The translations under genes were made by a program, and so were the position numbers. A DNA stretch of 64,000 nucleotides, from positions 56,736,560 to 56,800,559 of the forward strand of contig OY987301.1 of assembly GCA_963920635.1 (NCBI GenBank). Reading direction: 5' to 3'. The DNA comes from Pseudeuparius sepicola (lineage: Eukaryota > Arthropoda > Insecta > Coleoptera > Anthribidae). The notes beneath the pieces were generated by a model. That model did no database searches and was not told the origin of the DNA. It saw nothing but the letters and a program-made list of their open reading frames with translations. Below, in pieces: positions 33,544 through 45,177 of the stretch (positions are counted from its first letter, which is position 1; each line of letters starts with the position of its first letter).

Positions 33544-33631
33544 GATCCCGGGTTCGAGTCCCGGCTGGAGTGCATTTTTTTCAATTCATATCCTTTACCT
33601 GACATGCCACTAAAAACATCCTTTATAATGT
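33544..33631 (+). repeat. Inverted fragment of the tandem unit
   Basis: Starts within the B-box arm (CCCGGGTTCGAGTCCCGGC) and continues as the reverse complement of the unit's first 90 bases, ending near CATCCTTTATA. It makes a head-to-head palindrome with the truncated third copy. Confidence 0.7.
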
Positions 33632-34002
33632 TTTCAGTTTAGGATGTGGACGCTATGTGAGACGGAACTCATTGTGTACTTCCTCGAATATACGCTTTAT
33701 ACGTTTTCTTACGTTCATAAGTTTTTATTATTATCTTTGGCCACTACCTTCATTAAAATAAGCACTTTTTCATTACAAAATTAAATATTTTATCTTCACT
33801 CAAGCAAAATCAGGCAAATCCATTTTATACTTAGTAATAATTCTTATGTTAATTATGAAAAAAAAAAAATATTGTCTACGAAGTCTATAATATCATATCT
33901 TTTACGTACACTAGAATTTTTTTGGTTAAAGCAAAGATAAGTTTGGTTAAAGTTAAAAACCCGTTATTGGCACGTTTTTCGTCCAACCTCTATAAAATGG
34001 AT

Positions 34003-34239
34003 TTATCTGGTTTTATCTGATCGCTCCTCAATTATCGGGGCAGGCAACGTTATGACCACTAATCTATTTTCGCCCGAGGTGTGTGGGTCCAGGTGGCTCC
34101 GGCCATCTCCATGGCTCCGGTTGAATCCGAGGGACCGCGACAGGCTGCCATTATTCGGCATTTCTGGTTGAATTGAGACAATTTGTTCTCTAATAGAATC
34201 TTTAAATTCTTCTAGCGTTATTGGGCGTGTTCTAAACAC
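34003..34239 (-). pseudogene. C-terminal transposase remnant (mariner/IS630-type)
   Basis: The frame starts RTRPITLEEFKDSIREQIVSI, which resembles the end of insect DDE transposases (a T-L-E-E/D-L-K-D-x-I-R pattern followed by MP and a Gly-His rich end). The downstream part is Ser/Arg/Gly-rich and diverged. No catalytic residues remain. Confidence 0.4.
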
Positions 34240-34607
34240 ACAATTTTTTTATATAACTCCACATCCACTAATATGCTGGGTTAAGATCCATGTTATTAAA
34301 GTTTTATTTTGAGAAATATAATAAATAGCGGTGATTACGTTTGACACTTGTATCAGCAACTCTTTTTTTTCATAGTTACAGTAAAATCCATTTGTTATTG
34401 AAGAAACTAGATTTCATTTACTTTTGCTACCAGCCTAATTTCTTAAAATTATATACTTTAAGACTTTAAATTATGTCCCATACTTTATGATGACCCCATA
34501 TTATAATAATTACTTATACTGTATGCATTCTCGTAGCTGAAGGCTGATTTTACTATAATTTATTTAGCTTGCTTTGAATGACTCCTATTTTATTTTGTAT
34601 TATTATC

Positions 34608-34987
34608 CATACTAAAATCAAATAACTCTTACGCCTGATGTAAACAAGAACGTGTGTGTTGAGATTTTAGCCCGAGCCGCACTGAGGCACGACCTGTATT
34701 TAATTTTACTTTTACAATTGTTTAGGTTAAAATATTTCGGAAAAAAATTATTGGCTTAATTAAAATGAGTCAAATCATGGACGAAATTATTTGTGGCAGT
34801 GTCTAAATAGCTGAAAACAACAAGATAAAACCGCACAAATACGCTTTAGCGATCGAGTACATCCCTGTTGCCAGACGCGCTGATATTTTATGGCCTATTT
34901 ATTGACCAATCGCCTTATTTCGCGGAACGTCTTCGATCACGTGCTTTTATTTACGCCAGGTGTAAGAGTTACTTGATTTTAGTATAG
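34608..34987. mobile_element. TIR element, copy 2 (inverted relative to copy 1)
   Basis: Ends CATACTAAAATCAAATAACTCTTACGCC (first 20 bases shown by position 34608-34627 as the key part) and ATTTTAGTATAG are inverted. The interior matches 17841-18218 in reverse complement, including GCCAATAATTT-, CGAAACA- and CACGTG-like words. No coding capacity. Confidence 0.7.
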
Positions 34988-35478
34988 TATCTAATTATTA
35001 TCAATTTTTTATTTCTAATTATATATTATAATTTACATAATAATTTCAACTTATAGAGTTCCAGATTTTGATATTTTTAAATTTTAATTTTATTGCTCTG
35101 TTAATGTTAATAATAGCTGATTATTTCCCGCGTTTGTGAAACATCTTCATACCTCTCGTGTTACTAATGAGGCCAGTATTTTCAGTAGGTTTCGTTCGGC
35201 TTTGACAAGGCCATTAAACTCTACTGAGTGATCGGAGTAGCTAGGGAAGGCTAATAATAAAAGATATGTTGATAAAACAAGTAATCAACACACTACTTTA
35301 GAGTTTTCCTTTAAAATCAACTGGCCTTTTTAATTTAGTTATATGCTATTGTCGTTCCTAGCTACACATTAAAGTCAAAAGAGCAACCACAGTCAAACAC
35401 AGATTCTATAAAGACGATACAATCATTATCCTGTTTATTACTTTTCCGTATTATGTACAGGTGTATCTAAGGTATATA
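34988..35478. other. No recognisable gene
   Basis: AT-rich sequence between two transposons; nothing recognised. Confidence 0.4.
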
Positions 35479-36508
35479 CAGGGTGGGCCAACGAAAACTT
35501 TACACCCCGAATTTCCGGCTTTAAAATGAAAATGTGGAAAAACACTGGGACCCGACGATTTTTGATGTGAGGGGGAACCACTTCTCTGCTTTTTTCATCC
35601 CTGTAACTTCAATCCCCTACCGGGGGGGAAGCACGACACTCTAATTTTGAATAGGGATGAGGGGTGTTGCGATACCTAATTTTGAAGGTCTCATCGAGTA
35701 CTATCTGACCATAAAATTTCAAAATTTTCATCCATAACGAAATGACCGCTATAATAGTGAAAGAGGCAATGTGGAAAAATGTCTACTTAATAACCAACAA
35801 AAAGACTACTTACTTGTGTGATTAGTTTATTAAATGCTGGAAATTCACCCCCATGCAGTGAAATAAGCTTTGTTCGAAACGGTCCCGTATATTTCACATA
35901 ATATTTCGGGTGTAATTTGACGGCATTAATTAATTATTACGTATCCGATTTCGCAAATCATCCAGTGATTCGGGCTGAGTAGCATAAATTTATTAGATTT
36001 CATATGATCCTATAGAAAAAAGTCAGGATATTATTATTATCAGACCGGCATTTCAGATAATTTTCAACAAGATGGCGCACCGCCCCATTTCGTACGCCCT
36101 GCATGTGCGACAATTTTTATATCACAATTTTCCTCAAAGCTGGATTGGAAGAAGGGGACATATTGATTGGCCTCCTAGGTCACCTAATCAGACTCCACTT
36201 GGCTTTTTTCTATGGGGTCATCTGAAATCTAAGATTTATGCTACTCAGCCCGAATCACTGGATGATTTGCAAAATCGGATACCTAATTAATTAATTCCGT
36301 CAAATTACACCCGAAATATTATGTGAAATGTATGGGAACGTTTTTAACAAAGCGTGCTTCCCCCCGGTAGGGGGTTGAAGTTACGGGGATGAAAAAACCA
36401 GACAAGTGGTTCCCCCTCGAATGTAAAATCGATGGGTCCGAGCATTTTTCCACATTTCCATTTTAAAGCCGGAAAATCGGGGTGTAAAGTTTTCGTTGGC
36501 CCACCCTG
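35479..36508. mobile_element. Fold-back mariner-type element, CAGGGTGGGCC ends
   Basis: The termini CAGGGTGGGCCAACGAAAAC are inverted over about 55 bases and flanked by TA. The internal stretch 35876-36030 is an inverted copy of 36200-36360 (the end of the transposase coding region), so the left arm is a rearranged copy of the right. Length 1,030 bp. Confidence 0.75.
36064..36290 (+). pseudogene. Partial mariner/IS630-type DDE transposase
   Basis: FQQDGAPPHFV at 36067 holds the second catalytic Asp. After a frameshift the sequence continues FLYHNFPQSWIGRRG, WPPRSPNQTPLGFFLWGHLKSKIYATQPESLDDLQNRI. Where relatives have SPDLTPLDFF with the third catalytic Asp, this copy has Asn and Gly, so the active site is lost. 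The N-terminal DNA-binding part and first Asp are absent. Confidence 0.65.
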
Positions 36509-39110
36509 TATAGTAAATCATTAACCCTTTTAATTGATTAGTATCCGATTAATCCAATGGGTTAATATTTTATAATTTGTCCGTTTTGTTATTATTGTAC
36601 GTAACGTAATTGTCACAACTGACTAGTGCACATCGAGGCATCATGGCGATAGTGGCTTCTTCTAAGAGTGAACAAGCTCTACCTACTTTGTCACTAAAAA
36701 ATCCCCAAAATTTCGTCGCAATATCCACAAAAATATAGTGCGGACCGCAATGTTTCTGGATAAAATAAGTCAGCTGTTTAAAACAACAAAATGCACGAGC
36801 GCGTTTAAAAAAGTACAGTAATATTAGTTGCGCGCAACAAAAATTGCGAAGTTAATGCGGCATTTTTTAATAATAATTACAGGGATTTTTGTGATTCCAC
36901 ACAAAACTATTGTATGCATTTCGGATCTGGTACTATAAGTTTGCTGCTAGATGGCACCTCTAGTGGATTTTCTTTACTCTACGTAATAAGATATACCTAA
37001 TACCATTTCGGTTTGAATTGTTCAAAGAAGTTATAGCTGCCCTGATGAATTTAATAAAGAGAAATGTATCTTCTAATAATTCTAAATATCGGTAGATGCG
37101 TTATAAAAATATTTTAAAATGTTTTATGAAAAAAGAAAACGTTCCGCAGTAATCCAACCAAGGATTTTCTTCGTTTTTTGCGTCTTTTCCACCCAGATGC
37201 CCTGCAACTCCCGTATTTACCCCCAACATCTCCCTTTGATGTTCCCTTTCCGGATCTGTCCTCCCCCAGGAATCTTCCGGTAATAGAAACCACTTTCCCA
37301 GCGAATTTTCCACATCGGTACGAAAGCGATACGGGATGCGGGTGTGTGAGTAACGGGTTTGGCTTATTGCTTGATCCCCCTCGCTGATATCTTTTGAAAT
37401 AGATATTCAGGCGGAGGAAAATATCACATTTTTGAGAAGCTAAAAAAACGTGTTTGCTAATATGCAATAGATAATGTAGTTCACTATCGGACTGACATAG
37501 CTACTCCACATTATAGAGTGGAGATTTGTCGGGAGAATTAAAAAAGTTTAGCAAATTTGATAGTGGATATTTGAACGGAAAGAACGGGATACATTTTCGA
37601 ATGAACAATTATTTAGATCAAATTTTAGAGCAAATTTAAGGTCATAATATTTTGTTTGAAGTTTTTAGACAAGGTGAAATGCTGTAAGGTATTTTGGGCT
37701 TTAGAGATGTTATTGAGCTTCTTTTTGGCGATTTGCCCGGGCGCCAGGAGTGGTCTTTTCTCGCTCCAGAGATGGTTGAGCCATGGAGGTGTGCAGGGAA
37801 TGAAATTAAGCACCAAATATCAACTTAAACCCGTATATTAATACACTATTTACAAGAGACACTGTAGCAATTTAAAAATTGGCTCTAATATTCTACCTAC
37901 TGCACTTTGTCCATGAGAGATCCGATTCCTACACCGAGGTTCTGTTGATAAAATAGGTTGAATGTAGATGGCGCGATAGGTATTGAACAGGTAAATATTG
38001 GCAAGTTTTTTGTGGAAATTCAAAATCCACCGACGAACGGTTTCGCACCGAGAGAGGAGTGGTGAACGAGTGGCGGATCGACTAAGTGCGTCTCAATTAA
38101 GGCACTACGCCGTGTTCACGCTGCATTTCAATTTGTCCTGTTTCTGCGAGATTTTGTTTCGTTGTTATCCGTCGAGACCATTGGATTTGTGGTTTGATCA
38201 AATTTATCTTGTCGTATAGACATATCTACCCGTCGAGCTTATCTATATTGGTTATCAGGACCCTCAAGAAGAGGTATGTTAACAATTTTGTGTAGTTTTG
38301 GTAGACATGGGCATATATTCTGTAGGGTCCTACGAAGAAGCATACTGCCAAGACCATCGGAACGTCTTTTTTACGAGAGCGCATAGATGACCTTGCTGAG
38401 AAGTTCCTGAGAAATCGCTCCGTATTCGCCTTCACAATTCAGCTGTGATTGCCCACCTGTCCAGTTCTCCAGAGGAAAAAGTCGGGCCAGATTTAACAAT
38501 TTATCTTTTACTAACAATATGCAAAGTCCTAGGAATAAGTTTTGCCCTAAAGGAATAGTTATTGTATTTAACCTATAAGTAATTTTTTTAAAGTCACTTT
38601 TAACTTTTGTAAGGTGATTATCATTTTGAGCAAACACAAAAAAAAATACTGTACGGGATTTCTTTACAGCGCTTTAAAGATATCTTCTTAATCACCTAAT
38701 AGAAACAAAGAAAAAGGAAAGAGGGATTTTTCGTATGTGATATAGTGACATAATGTGAAATATAGGGTATACCTATAAACTTCTTGTCCATATAGATATT
38801 TTATAAAAATATATTTATGTATTTTTACTTGGGTACTGTTGTTTTAGTCTGGGCTTCAGTGTATAAGGTTAATCTTCAATTTATTTTTACTACTTACCTA
38901 CTAAGCAAATTCATTTCCTGATTGATGAATTTTACAAATCGTAAAGTTAAATAATCAGGTGGCGCCCTATATAAACTCGCAAAGTCCTTATCCACCCTAA
39001 TAAATGCTCTCCAACGAAAAGTGCCGTCTAAACAACAAAAAATTTTAGAAACTTCAAATTTTTAAGCAAATAAAAACAAAAAAAATAAATAAAAATAAGA
39101 AGTTAAAATA
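36509..39110. other. No recognisable gene
   Basis: Mostly AT-rich with a GC-richer island at 37150-37390 (a 70-codon frame, 37178-37387, Pro-rich, preceded by CTTTTCCACCCAG, but without a clear donor) and another at 38020-38230. These could hide host exons or regulatory DNA; nothing firm. Confidence 0.3.
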
Positions 39111-39199
39111 CTACAACATTAAAAATGAAATATGTGCAAAATAACCAAAAATAAATCTTCGCTTCTTCATCGGCTCCGGTTCTGCCGTTTCTGAAAGAG
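39111..39199 (-). CDS. Weak candidate terminal exon
   Basis: On the minus strand a good acceptor (CCTCTGTACTCTTTCAG) precedes a short frame that ends at a stop at 39111 and has a basic MKKRRF segment. No homology is recognised and the segment is short, so this is only a possibility. Confidence 0.15.
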
Positions 39200-39359
39200 T
39201 ACAGAGGATATTTAGTGGTTTATAAACCCTAGGTACACTATGATCTAATAAACAGGCAGGGCAAGCGGTAGCGTACGAGCGTGGCACGTAAGCAAAACAG
39301 CACCGGTGGCACCTACAGAGTTTGTAAATGGCAGAGTCGGTTAGTCTTCCCGGGATATA

Positions 39360-39560
39360 ATAGGTCCGGCATGCACTCCCGGCACTACTATAGTCCACGG
39401 TGCGGTCTTTCCGGTTTTAGGATAAATTCCAGCATACGCTCCTGGCAATATCCCTCGATTACAACAGCGAATTTATTCGCATTTATTGCTCGGCTCCACA
39501 GTTCGGTTTTCGGTTCCGACTAGCCCCAGCAGACGCTCCTGGCACTATTCGGTCAACAGA
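39360..39560. repeat. Three degenerate copies of a CAGCAnACGCTCCTGGCA motif
   Basis: The motif occurs near 39368, 39430 and 39528, each followed by an A/C-rich segment. The spacing (about 60 and 100 bases) is uneven, so it may be part of a promoter-like region or an old tandem repeat. Confidence 0.3.
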
Positions 39561-39915
39561 GAACGGAATCGGCAGTTTCTGAGCACAGCAATATAAAGGT
39601 CTAGTCTGCTTACTCAATAGGTGAAGGAAGACTAAGACCCCCGATACCTGTACCTGTTTGTCATTGATCGAATAAGGTCGGCGCGGTTGGCGCCATTTTC
39701 CTTGCGTAACACGTACATTATGGGTTTTTGGTGTGAGACAGTTTGTCGTGGAGGAAATTTAACCTCACAGATTAGAAAATAGATTTTGTGTGTGCATTAC
39801 AGTAGGATTAGAATAAGGAGATTAAAAACTAAAAATATAGAAGAAATAGGGATTTCGATGATTTTGTTGTTAGAAATTTAATTTGAATAAATCTAAAAAA
39901 AAATTATTCTTGAAT

Positions 39916-40501
39916 TTAGTATATAGGGATGAAATTTGGTTCGTCGTTTTGTACAATAAAATGTCTTGGTCGCTTATGGGGTAACCCCCTGTTGACATCG
40001 TATATGCATACGTCTGTCAAAAGAAGGTTAGGATGATTAGGTATTGTTCTGTTATAAATTTTTTCCGTGTGATCTCTTATTGTTTCTGTTATCAAAGGTA
40101 TATTTAGGTCTGGCACCAGTGACAAGGCGCAGGGATTTGTTTTGGATTATTTGAATTTTGTTTAAATAAATTCGAGAAGCGAAACACCAGGCCGCACAGG
40201 AGTATAGTAAAGTGGGCCTTACCACCTGGGTATAAAGAAGAAGCTTATTACTCTGGCTTAGTTTTGAATTTCTTGCAAATAACGAATACAGACTGCTGAT
40301 GACAGATTTTGCCTTTCCAATACGGGAATTAATATGTGCCGCCCAATTTAATTTTCTATCCAAAATGATTCCTAAATATTTAACCTGGTCGAGCCAGTCA
40401 ACTTCGTTTTCATTTATTGTTATATTTCCGATGTTCGGAACAGAAAATTTTTTGGTTATCATTATCGCTTGCGTTTTGTCCTCGTTTAGTTTGATCTTCA
40501 A
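39916..40501 (-). pseudogene. LINE copy B ORF2 C-terminal region
   Basis: Frame 40501-40052 has INENEVDWLDQVKYLGIILD, LLLYTQVVRPTLLYSCAAW and IQIIQNKSLRLVTGA, the usual Jockey pattern after the RT. One frameshift near 40120 leads into 40125-39916 with LNIPLITETIRDHTEKIYNR and a stop, which is probably the natural end. Confidence 0.75.
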
Positions 40502-40527
40502 TTTTAGAAAATATTCCGTTAAAAAAT

Positions 40528-40920
40528 TTATAGCTTCTTGTAGGAAAATTTTAATATAGTGGAAAGACCTATCGGTAGAAAGGATAGCGGTGTCATTCGC
40601 ATTTCGGAATTTTGAGGGGGTGTTATGTACGAAATGTAGATAGAATACAATATAGGGCGTAGTACCGAGCCCTGCGGTACGCCGGCCTCGAGTCCTTCTA
40701 TTTTAACGCAAAATTTTCTGTCAAACAGAAAGCTTTTGATAAGGCGTACCATTGGGGCAGAAAAGCCCCCTGTGAACATTTTATAGATGAGGCCCCAACG
40801 CCACACCTTATCAAAAGCTTTCGAGATGTCAAGTAATATTAGCCCTGCACTACCACCCTCTTGTAGGCATTTCGTGATATTTTCAACGAGTCGACAGACC
40901 TGTAATTCTGTACTGTGCAA
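40528..40920 (-). pseudogene. LINE copy B reverse transcriptase
   Basis: HSTELQVCRLVENI, LDISKAFDKVWRWGL, AGVPQGSVLRPILYSIYI are in order. The catalytic box is encoded in another frame around 40600 as NANDTAIL, where relatives have ADD; the first Asp is replaced by Asn. Sequence upstream (41060-40920) holds the earlier RT motifs in broken frames. Confidence 0.75.
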
Positions 40921-41365
40921 TGACCTAAAACCGAATTGCTCGGGTTGTATGATGTTTAGGTCTAGTAATTCAGAATTCAGTCTAGATAATATGACTTTTT
41001 CGACAATTTTCGATATTGTAGGTAAGACTTATCGGCCGATAATCAGCCGGAAAGTGTGAATTTTGTTTTTTTAGGTATCGTTATTATCCTGGATTTTTTC
41101 CATTCTCGGGGAAAATATTTATTAAATATTTATTAGATAAGAGTTTTACCGCTTTGTTTGTAATGCCATCTATTCCTGGCGCTTTTCTGACAGGCAAGAA
41201 TTTAATTATTGTTTTAATTTCATCTGGTTCGCAGAAAGGTAATTGTCCTTGGGGGGCTTCCCTTAAGGTTCTTCTTGAAAAATTTATAACTCGATCTTCC
41301 CAATCTAAATCGTCTTCAGGATTTTGATTCTCGGAAAATTGTTCTTCGTAGGTATCCGCGAAGGC

Positions 41366-41758
41366 TTAAGCTTTTGCCTCCGCAGTGTAAACTATTCCGT
41401 TAATACCATTAATTGGGGGGGTGTTTATTCTTGGGTTACCTTTTAGTGCTTTTACTATCTGCCAAAAGGGCTTTTCTGAGGTTGTTAAAGACTCTAGTTT
41501 GTATTGCCACTCTTCATTTTTAAGTTCTTTGATCTGGTCTTTTAGTTGTCTATTAAGTCGGTTATAGTCCACGTTGTAACCTGTCCGTTGTGCCGTTTTC
41601 TTAGCTCGTCTTTTAAGTCTTATTAGTCTTTTAATTTCGGTTGTTATATTTTGTTTATGACATGTGTAAGTCTGTAGTGACGTTGATTCCGAGATGGCAT
41701 TTTTGATTAGGTCTGTTAGTATTGTTGAGTAATTGTCTACGTCTTGTGAGTCTGTCAC
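41366..41758 (-). pseudogene. LINE copy B segment between endonuclease and RT
   Basis: IKRLIRLKRRAKKTAQRTGY, LNRQLKDQIKELKNEEWQYKLESL and FWQIVKALKG match the linker region of Jockey-type ORF2. A stop ends the frame at 41366; the next RT segments lie in other frames. Confidence 0.7.
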
Positions 41759-41799
41759 ATGTCTGAGTGGCGGGGGATTTTGGTGGATTATCGTTTCAA

Positions 41800-42515
41800 A
41801 TAACTCCCAATTCGTGGTATATTTGCGTAGTTCGTTACCTATAAATTCACGATCATCTAAATTCCCAAAGACGATTATTACCGGGTTGTGATCGCTGCTT
41901 AAATCAGAATCGGTCCAAATTTCGCGTTGAAAAGTAAAATTTTTATTAAGAAAAAATCCAAAACGCTGGGCGTACCTATTACGGGATAATGAGTTCTACG
42001 GCGCCACAAACTGTATATTATTGTTAGATATGTACCTATCTAGTTCTCTCCCTCTTCTGTTCATTGGCAGGGGGACCAACTGATATACCGGGCGTTAAAG
42101 TCACCACCTACTATTATCGGTATACATTGTTGTCATTTACATCTAGAAAGATTTCGTCGTACTCATTGACGTCATACCTATTTGAGGGTGGCTGATACAG
42201 TGAGAAAAATATTACTTCTCTGTTTGACACTTTAATTTTTGCCGAAACAAATTCAATATTTTAATTTACGTTGGAGCTCTTGTATATAGAGTATTTAATT
42301 GATTTGTGTATGGCTAAGAGAACACCTCCTTGTCTACCGTTAGGTCTATCCCGTCTAATAATACTGTAATTTTGGATTTTGAATTTATTTGCCGGTCTTA
42401 GAAAGGTTTCTTGTACAGCAACAATCTGTACTTGGTTTTCTTGCAAGAAGTATAGGAATTCTTCTTTTTTTTGTTTAATAAGCCATTCGCGTTCCACGTT
42501 GCGAATTTTATTTTA
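41800..42515 (-). pseudogene. LINE copy B endonuclease domain
   Basis: KFATWNANGLL at about 42515-42480 is the APE-type start. After an A-run frameshift the frame 42497-42261 continues VQIVAVQETFLRP, YSIIRRDRPNGRQGGVLLAI. Later parts (IIVFGNLDDREFIGNELRKY-like, about 41880-41830) are in other frames. The catalytic Glu in QET is kept. Confidence 0.7.
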
Positions 42516-42546
42516 TCATTTATAATCACGCGGTATTTGTTGGACC

Positions 42547-44080
42547 CTATTGTCCATTACAGGTGGCATTGTTATTGAATAAAGCCGCGAATTTTTTAAG
42601 TGCAGGTAAAAGGCCTACGAGTTCCCGCATAACATTTTGAAAATCTTTGTCTGGTAAATTTGGTGAATTTTGAACGGTATTTTTCGCAGCAGCCGCTGCG
42701 TATGATGTATTAGAGTTAGTTTGGTTATACTGATAAGTAGTCTGGTTTTCGGATTGTTGTAATTTAGGGAAGAATGAACACCCGCTATAGTTTGCCGGGT
42801 GCGCCTCTCCACAATTTGAGCATTTACATGGGGCTTCGTAGGGTTTTTTACATGTAAAAGTGTTGTGGCCACCAGCACATTTTAAGCATTTTGGGGCCGC
42901 GTGGCAGTATGTTTGAGAATGTCCATACTTCTGACACCTGTGACACTGGGTCACTCTTGGCCTTGTTCTTTTGGGCTCAAAAGTGACCCAGTTGTCCGCG
43001 ATTTCGCTCTCGTTATATATATTCTTTGATCCCTGTGTCTTAGGAAGAATTATTAGTAAATTGTTTAAAGGTTGTTGGTTTTTCCCTTTTAGTCTGATGA
43101 TAGATTTAATTTCGTAACCTTTATCAAGTAAATCTTTTTTGGCGACGTCAGTATGGAATTCAGTGGGGAAATTCCTAACAAATACGTGAAGCGCCTTGTC
43201 GTCAAGTGTCGGGTACGAATGATACTCTATTTTGTTTGTAGTGAAGTATTTTTGGATTGTTCTATAGTCCTCTGGGGACGAGGGGGTTATTTTAATACCG
43301 TTTGACGTATTGACAGTTCTGTCATATGAAATTTTCTTGGTTTTAAAAATTTTCGAAATATCAAGCCATTTTTCTTTGTTACGTAGAACAATAGGAGTTA
43401 TAGATTTTTTGGATTCGATAATTTGTTCGTCATCAGAATTGTTTAAATTATTATTATTAGAAAGAGTTTCATCCCTAATACTTTCAGATTCCATGTATTC
43501 GTCTTGGTTATTCCCTGTTTCTTCGTTCTCTAATTTAGCTAAGTTAAGTGTTGAGCCTGTGGCTTCTTTTTGAGACTTTGTTATTTTTTTAATTTTATTT
43601 TTTGGTGTGTTTTTTGTGCCTTCTTCATTGTTGTTTGTCTTTTTTATTATGGCTTTTTTCTTATTGACGTTGTTTACATTGTTATTAGACGCTCTGAGGG
43701 AGCCGTCTGCAGAAACATTGGAATTAACTGATTGAGATCTAGCTTTCCGAGGAAAGGCCGTGGGACCCATCCGCGTCTTTGTTGCTTGTCACGGTTATTT
43801 TGCTAGAAATGGAGGAGTCGCTAGAGTTACCACTCTTTCTTCTTTTTCTGTTGGTTTTATTTTGGATTGATTTGACATAATCTGTCAATTCTTTGAGTTG
43901 AGCGGATTGGGAAGCAATTTCGTTAGTTAGTTTATTTATGACTTGGCCTTTGGCCTTAATTTGCTCTTCGAGAGAGCCTATAACATGGATAAATTTTTGC
44001 TGTTGCTTGATAAGTTGCCTAAAATTTAAATCGCTGCATTGAGACGTCGAACCCTCTTGGGAGAGGTCCGAAACAGACAT
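42547..44080 (-). pseudogene. LINE copy B ORF1 (RNA-binding, zinc knuckles)
   Basis: Frame 44080-43739 (starting MSVSDLSQ, with a coiled-coil-like Gln/Leu stretch, IEEQIKAKGQVINKLTNEIA type) passes by one frameshift into 43770-42547. That frame has a charged Asn/Lys-rich middle, an RRM-like or PRE_C2HC-type region (VFVRNFPTEF, IIRLKG), and three knuckles CHRCQKYGHSQTYC, CLKCAGGHNTFTC, CSNCGEAHPANYSGC near residues 275-335. Full length is about 510 residues, normal for the clade. Confidence 0.8.
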
Positions 44081-44089
44081 AGCAAAGCG

Positions 44090-44640
44090 GATGGGTTTAA
44101 AATATAAAAGTAAAAAATTCTTTGCACGTACAAAAGTCTACTTTGACAAGCTGTCTCACCCTTACAAGGTCCAGGCAAAGGAAAATGGGAACTGGGCAAT
44201 GTCTCTGTTTAACTGGAGGGAGCTTATCTTGAGGTCTGGGTTCAGGGGTGGGAGCCGGCGCCACTCAGTCGTACATCCTGGACGCCCGAGGCCACGGCGG
44301 GGGCGGATTCTTATCAGGGGGTCTAGGGGGGGTCCTCACGCAGGTCTGGAGCTACTGGAAATTCTTTTAGAACTAAAAAGTACAGATTTTTGCGGAGCTG
44401 TTCAGCGGCACGTCAAGACGTGACAGCGGGCATACACCGGGTAAGACCGATGGAATAAGCGGTCACGGTCTTTTTGCCAGCGGACTGGGACCCGGCGGTG
44501 AGATACCGGCTCCCAGCGCCATCTATCGGCGGTCCGGGCTGACACATTTGAACTAGCCGCCGCCGATTATATGCGTCCGTGGTGCCCTCGTGATAACGCG
44601 AAGCGATGATTGCGGACTAGGATTTCGCGGTGAGATGTAG
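44090..44640 (-). other. GC-rich 5' UTR/promoter of LINE copy B (probable)
   Basis: Directly upstream of ORF1 lies a stretch much richer in G and C (GGCCACGGCGGGGGCGG type) than any neighbour. Jockey elements carry an internal promoter here. No exact start could be set. Confidence 0.4.
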
Positions 44641-45177
44641 TCGGAAAATCGAGGAGAAAAGCGTGGCAACTTTGTTAAAAACTGTGAATGATGGAAAAAG
44701 AGAAAAAGCGCGCTAACTTCGTTACAATGCTGAAAAAAACTCCCTTGTCTGACTTCCATTGCCTTACATTGTTTTATTTTTTTGTTTTTATGTACGTTTT
44801 TAATTGATTTCTTTTCTCTTGAAAAAAAAACATGCGGATCGAAACTTGTATTTTTAAAACAATATTTTGTTTTTAGAGCCCCCAAAACCATTGTACATCT
44901 TAAAGCAAATATCGGTTTCAAATACTTTTTTCTCATTTTTTAAAAATTGTTTTGCTCTCCATGATCGCGTATTTTTTGGCTCCCCCCCCCCCCCCCCCCA
45001 AGCAGGTAAAGTACTATTTCAAAGACACAAAAATTACAGCCAATATGAATATTCCACGTACCTATCCGTTTTTAATTTAATGGAAAACTAGAGAAAAACA
45101 AGTACCTTCCTCGGAGCGCCACCAACTTGAAGAGTGCCAAGTTGTTACCGGGCGGAAACCGCAGCAGGCCTATAAAC
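44641..45177. other. Unassigned, with a long C homopolymer
   Basis: A run of about 18 C lies at 44983-44999 after GGCTC. The frames at 44553-44936 and 44867-45091 have no motif. The rest is AT-rich. Confidence 0.4.

Larger units (their letters stand above)
32648..33546. repeat. Tandem array, about 415-bp unit, 2.2 copies
   Basis: Unit 1 (32648-33060) and unit 2 (33061-33476) are about 95% identical by eye. A third copy stops after 70 bases at 33546. Each full unit contains a tRNA-like cloverleaf and, further on, an inverted CTACGTAGTC or GACTACGGCGTC hairpin. The third copy is joined to an inverted piece of the same unit at 33544-33631. Confidence 0.8.
39900..44640 (-). mobile_element. Jockey-type LINE (copy B), degenerate
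   Basis: On the minus strand: GC-rich probable 5' UTR (about 44640-44090), ORF1 (44080-42547), endonuclease (about 42510-41800), linker (41758-41366), RT (40920-40528) and C-terminal region (40501-39916). Several frameshifts but few large losses; it is better preserved than copy A. The ends are approximate. Confidence 0.8.

Noticed and set aside
32340..34035. Possible TIR pair around AATTGAGGAGCGATCA (about 32356 and 34020)
   Set aside because: About 36 bases are inverted, but the flanks do not continue the match, the right copy overlaps the transposase remnant and no target duplication was seen; left as unproven.
37101..37467. GC-richer patch with frames on both strands
   Set aside because: Pro-rich plus-strand peptide has an acceptor-like CACCCAG but no convincing donor or homology; not enough for an exon call.
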